Origin: Cryptomeria japonica
Lineage: Eukaryota; Streptophyta; Pinopsida; Cupressales; Cupressaceae
Direction of reading: 5' to 3'
Assembly: GCF_030272615.1 (NCBI RefSeq)
Contig: NC_081405.1
Location: 574,849,752-574,913,751 of the forward strand
DNA: 64,000 bases
Positions within the stretch are counted from its first letter, which is position 1; the number at the start of each line of letters is the position of its first letter. The translations under genes and the position numbers were made by a program. Below are positions 62,696 through 64,000 of this stretch, one piece after another. The notes beneath the pieces were generated by a model, which worked only from the letters and a program-made list of their open reading frames with translations, searched no databases and was not told the DNA's origin.

Positions 62696-64000
62696 TCTCC
62701 CAACCAGTCCCCCATAAACCCTCCTCTTTGATGAAGTACATATCCTGGAACATTCGAGGCCTTGAGTCGCCCGACAGAAAATTTGTTATTAAAAGGTTTT
62801 TGGACTTGCATAAAAACTTATATTTTCTTATGTTACAAGAGCTTAAGTCTATTGGGTTCTCCCTCGACACAACGCTTGACTTCATTTGGCAAGATGCTAT
62901 CAAAGTCTGTACCAACCACCTGAGAGGTAAAGGAGGAGTTGGGCTCCTTCTTGCCCCTAAATGGGAAATGTACCTCAAGGATAAAGGGACTTCCCCTTGT
63001 AATAGAGCAGTCTGGGCTACCTTTGAGGTTAAGGGTTCTTGCTTCGGCATATGCTCCATTTATGCATCTAATGATTATAAGGAAAGAATATCCCTTTGGA
63101 ATTGGCTAACTTCCCTCCCAAATATTCCCTGGGTCATGGCCGGGGATTTTAATATGACTGAATCATAGAATGACAAGGTTGGGAGACTTCCATTTGAATG
63201 GAAAAAACATAGAAAAGCCTCATTGGGATAGATTCAAAGAACATCTACAACTATTTGACCCCCTGGAAGGCTCCAAACCTGATACCCCCAACCTATGGCA
63301 CACCTGGTGCAATTTTCAACAAAACACTAATAGGATCTACTCTAGGTTAGATAGGTTCTATGCTAATAAAGACTTCTTCTCCTTCTCCCCCAACTAGCTC
63401 GGGAATGTGGTTGCAGTCTTACCAACTACCCTATCTAACCACTTCCCCATTCTAGCCATTATCAACATCAAGAACTCCATCACCCCTAGCCATCCTCGCA
63501 ATAAGAAATTCTTTCTCAATACCTCCTTGCTACAAGATGAGGATGTCCTGCATGCCATCAAATTAATTAGACTCTTCAATCTGCAACTGCATCTCCCCCA
63601 ATCCCCCATGATTAGATGGCAGAGGAACATTTCTTCTTGGCAGAATCTTCTCTAGACCTTTGGCTAGAAGAAAGCTAAGGACTTCAAACTCATAGAACAA
63701 ACTCTTACTCTTTGACTCCATTCCCTAGAGCATGATATTCAACTTCAACCTTCTTCCCCTACCTTGGAAAAGCAGGTTGTCGAGGCTAGAGATATCCTTA
63801 GAAAGCACCAGTAGGTTAAAATCAGAGGTGCCTTCATCAAAGCCCACAACCACTGGCTTCAATTTGGTGATAAGGGCTCTAAAATATTCTTTAAACTACT
63901 CAAACAAAAATAGATCAGGGAAAAAATTGATAGAATAACTATAGATGATAAGGAACTCCTAGATATCAATGACATCAAAGAAGCCTTTGAAGTTTTTTAC
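62692..64000 (+). pseudogene. ORF2 of LINE3: endonuclease and pre-RT linker, partial
   Basis: Starts at ATG 62692 (MISQPVPHKPSSLMKYISWN). APE-type endonuclease motifs: YISWNIRGLESPDRK, MLQELKSIGF, CSIYASNDYKERIS, MAGDFNMTES, and after a stop (63166-63168) and a frameshift near 63200, TWCNFQQNTNRIYSRLDRFY and LSNHFPILAI (family SDH, here SNH). The linker before RT (KAHNHWLQFGDKGSKIFFKL, near 63835) follows with stops. The RT lies beyond the window. Confidence 0.85.

Larger units (their letters stand above)
60693..64000 (+). mobile_element. LINE3: L1-type LINE running off the right edge
   Basis: 5' region with monomers, ORF1 (61064-62695) and the start of ORF2 (62692 onward: endonuclease and the linker before RT). 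The 3' end lies outside the window. Its ORF1 and ORF2 are clearly different in sequence from LINE1/LINE2. Stops and a frameshift show decay. Confidence 0.85.

Overview
This window looks like intergenic DNA from a large plant nuclear genome, possibly a gymnosperm, although the species cannot be proved from sequence. It is AT-rich and CpG-poor, with degenerate TTTAGGG-like arrays, plant-type Ty3/gypsy (Tat-lineage and chromovirus) elements, an element primed by initiator-Met tRNA, and plant LINEs carrying a C-terminal RNase H. I found no intact host gene, tRNA, rRNA, CRISPR array or bacterial-type operon. Nearly everything is transposable elements nested in each other and decayed by stops and frameshifts.

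Left nest (about 2.6-37.9 kb). A degenerate repeat array (2600-2931 and 37379-37860) appears to be split by one Tat-like Ty3/gypsy element, B (minus strand, 2932-37373), whose flanks GACAT/GATAT look like a target duplication with one substitution. B's 3' LTR is interrupted by a related element, A (3373-12632, minus strand), with a perfect CCTAT target duplication, a tRNA-Lys-type primer site and a polypurine tract, but without gag capsid or reverse transcriptase. B's interior (13.4-23.6 kb) keeps decayed gag, protease, RT, RNase H and integrase. It is then interrupted by element D (23711-31471, plus strand, TSD TTATT). D has LTRs, a Met-type primer site and a zinc-knuckle gag, but instead of pol it carries an unrecognised 1,090-codon frame (ORFX). 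A rearranged chromovirus, E, lies at 33809-36488, followed by the remnant of B's 5' LTR. At the far left (1-2230) lies the 3' end of a related element C in the opposite orientation.

Middle (37.9-41.6 kb). An unrecognised minus-strand pseudogene (38022-39559), a LINE RNase H relic and an unidentified coding-like frame.

Right nest (41.6-60.2 kb). A minus-strand LINE locus in which a segment of about 2.9 kb is present twice in tandem. The first copy holds a 1.15 kb element G with terminal inverted repeats and a GC-rich palindromic core. The 5' part of the second copy is split by element F (51430-60129, minus strand, TSD GCTGC), a Tat-like LTR element whose frame encodes repeats, a retropepsin and a G-patch motif, with no RT or integrase. 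From about 60.69 kb to the window end runs a third LINE (plus strand) with 43-bp monomers upstream of ORF1. In both LINEs whose ORF1/ORF2 junction is visible, the ORF1 stop and ORF2 start overlap as ATGA.

The best candidates for something undescribed are D with ORFX, F with its repeat-protease-G-patch protein, the shared ATGA junction, and element G. All functional statements are inferred from motifs read by eye; no database search was run.
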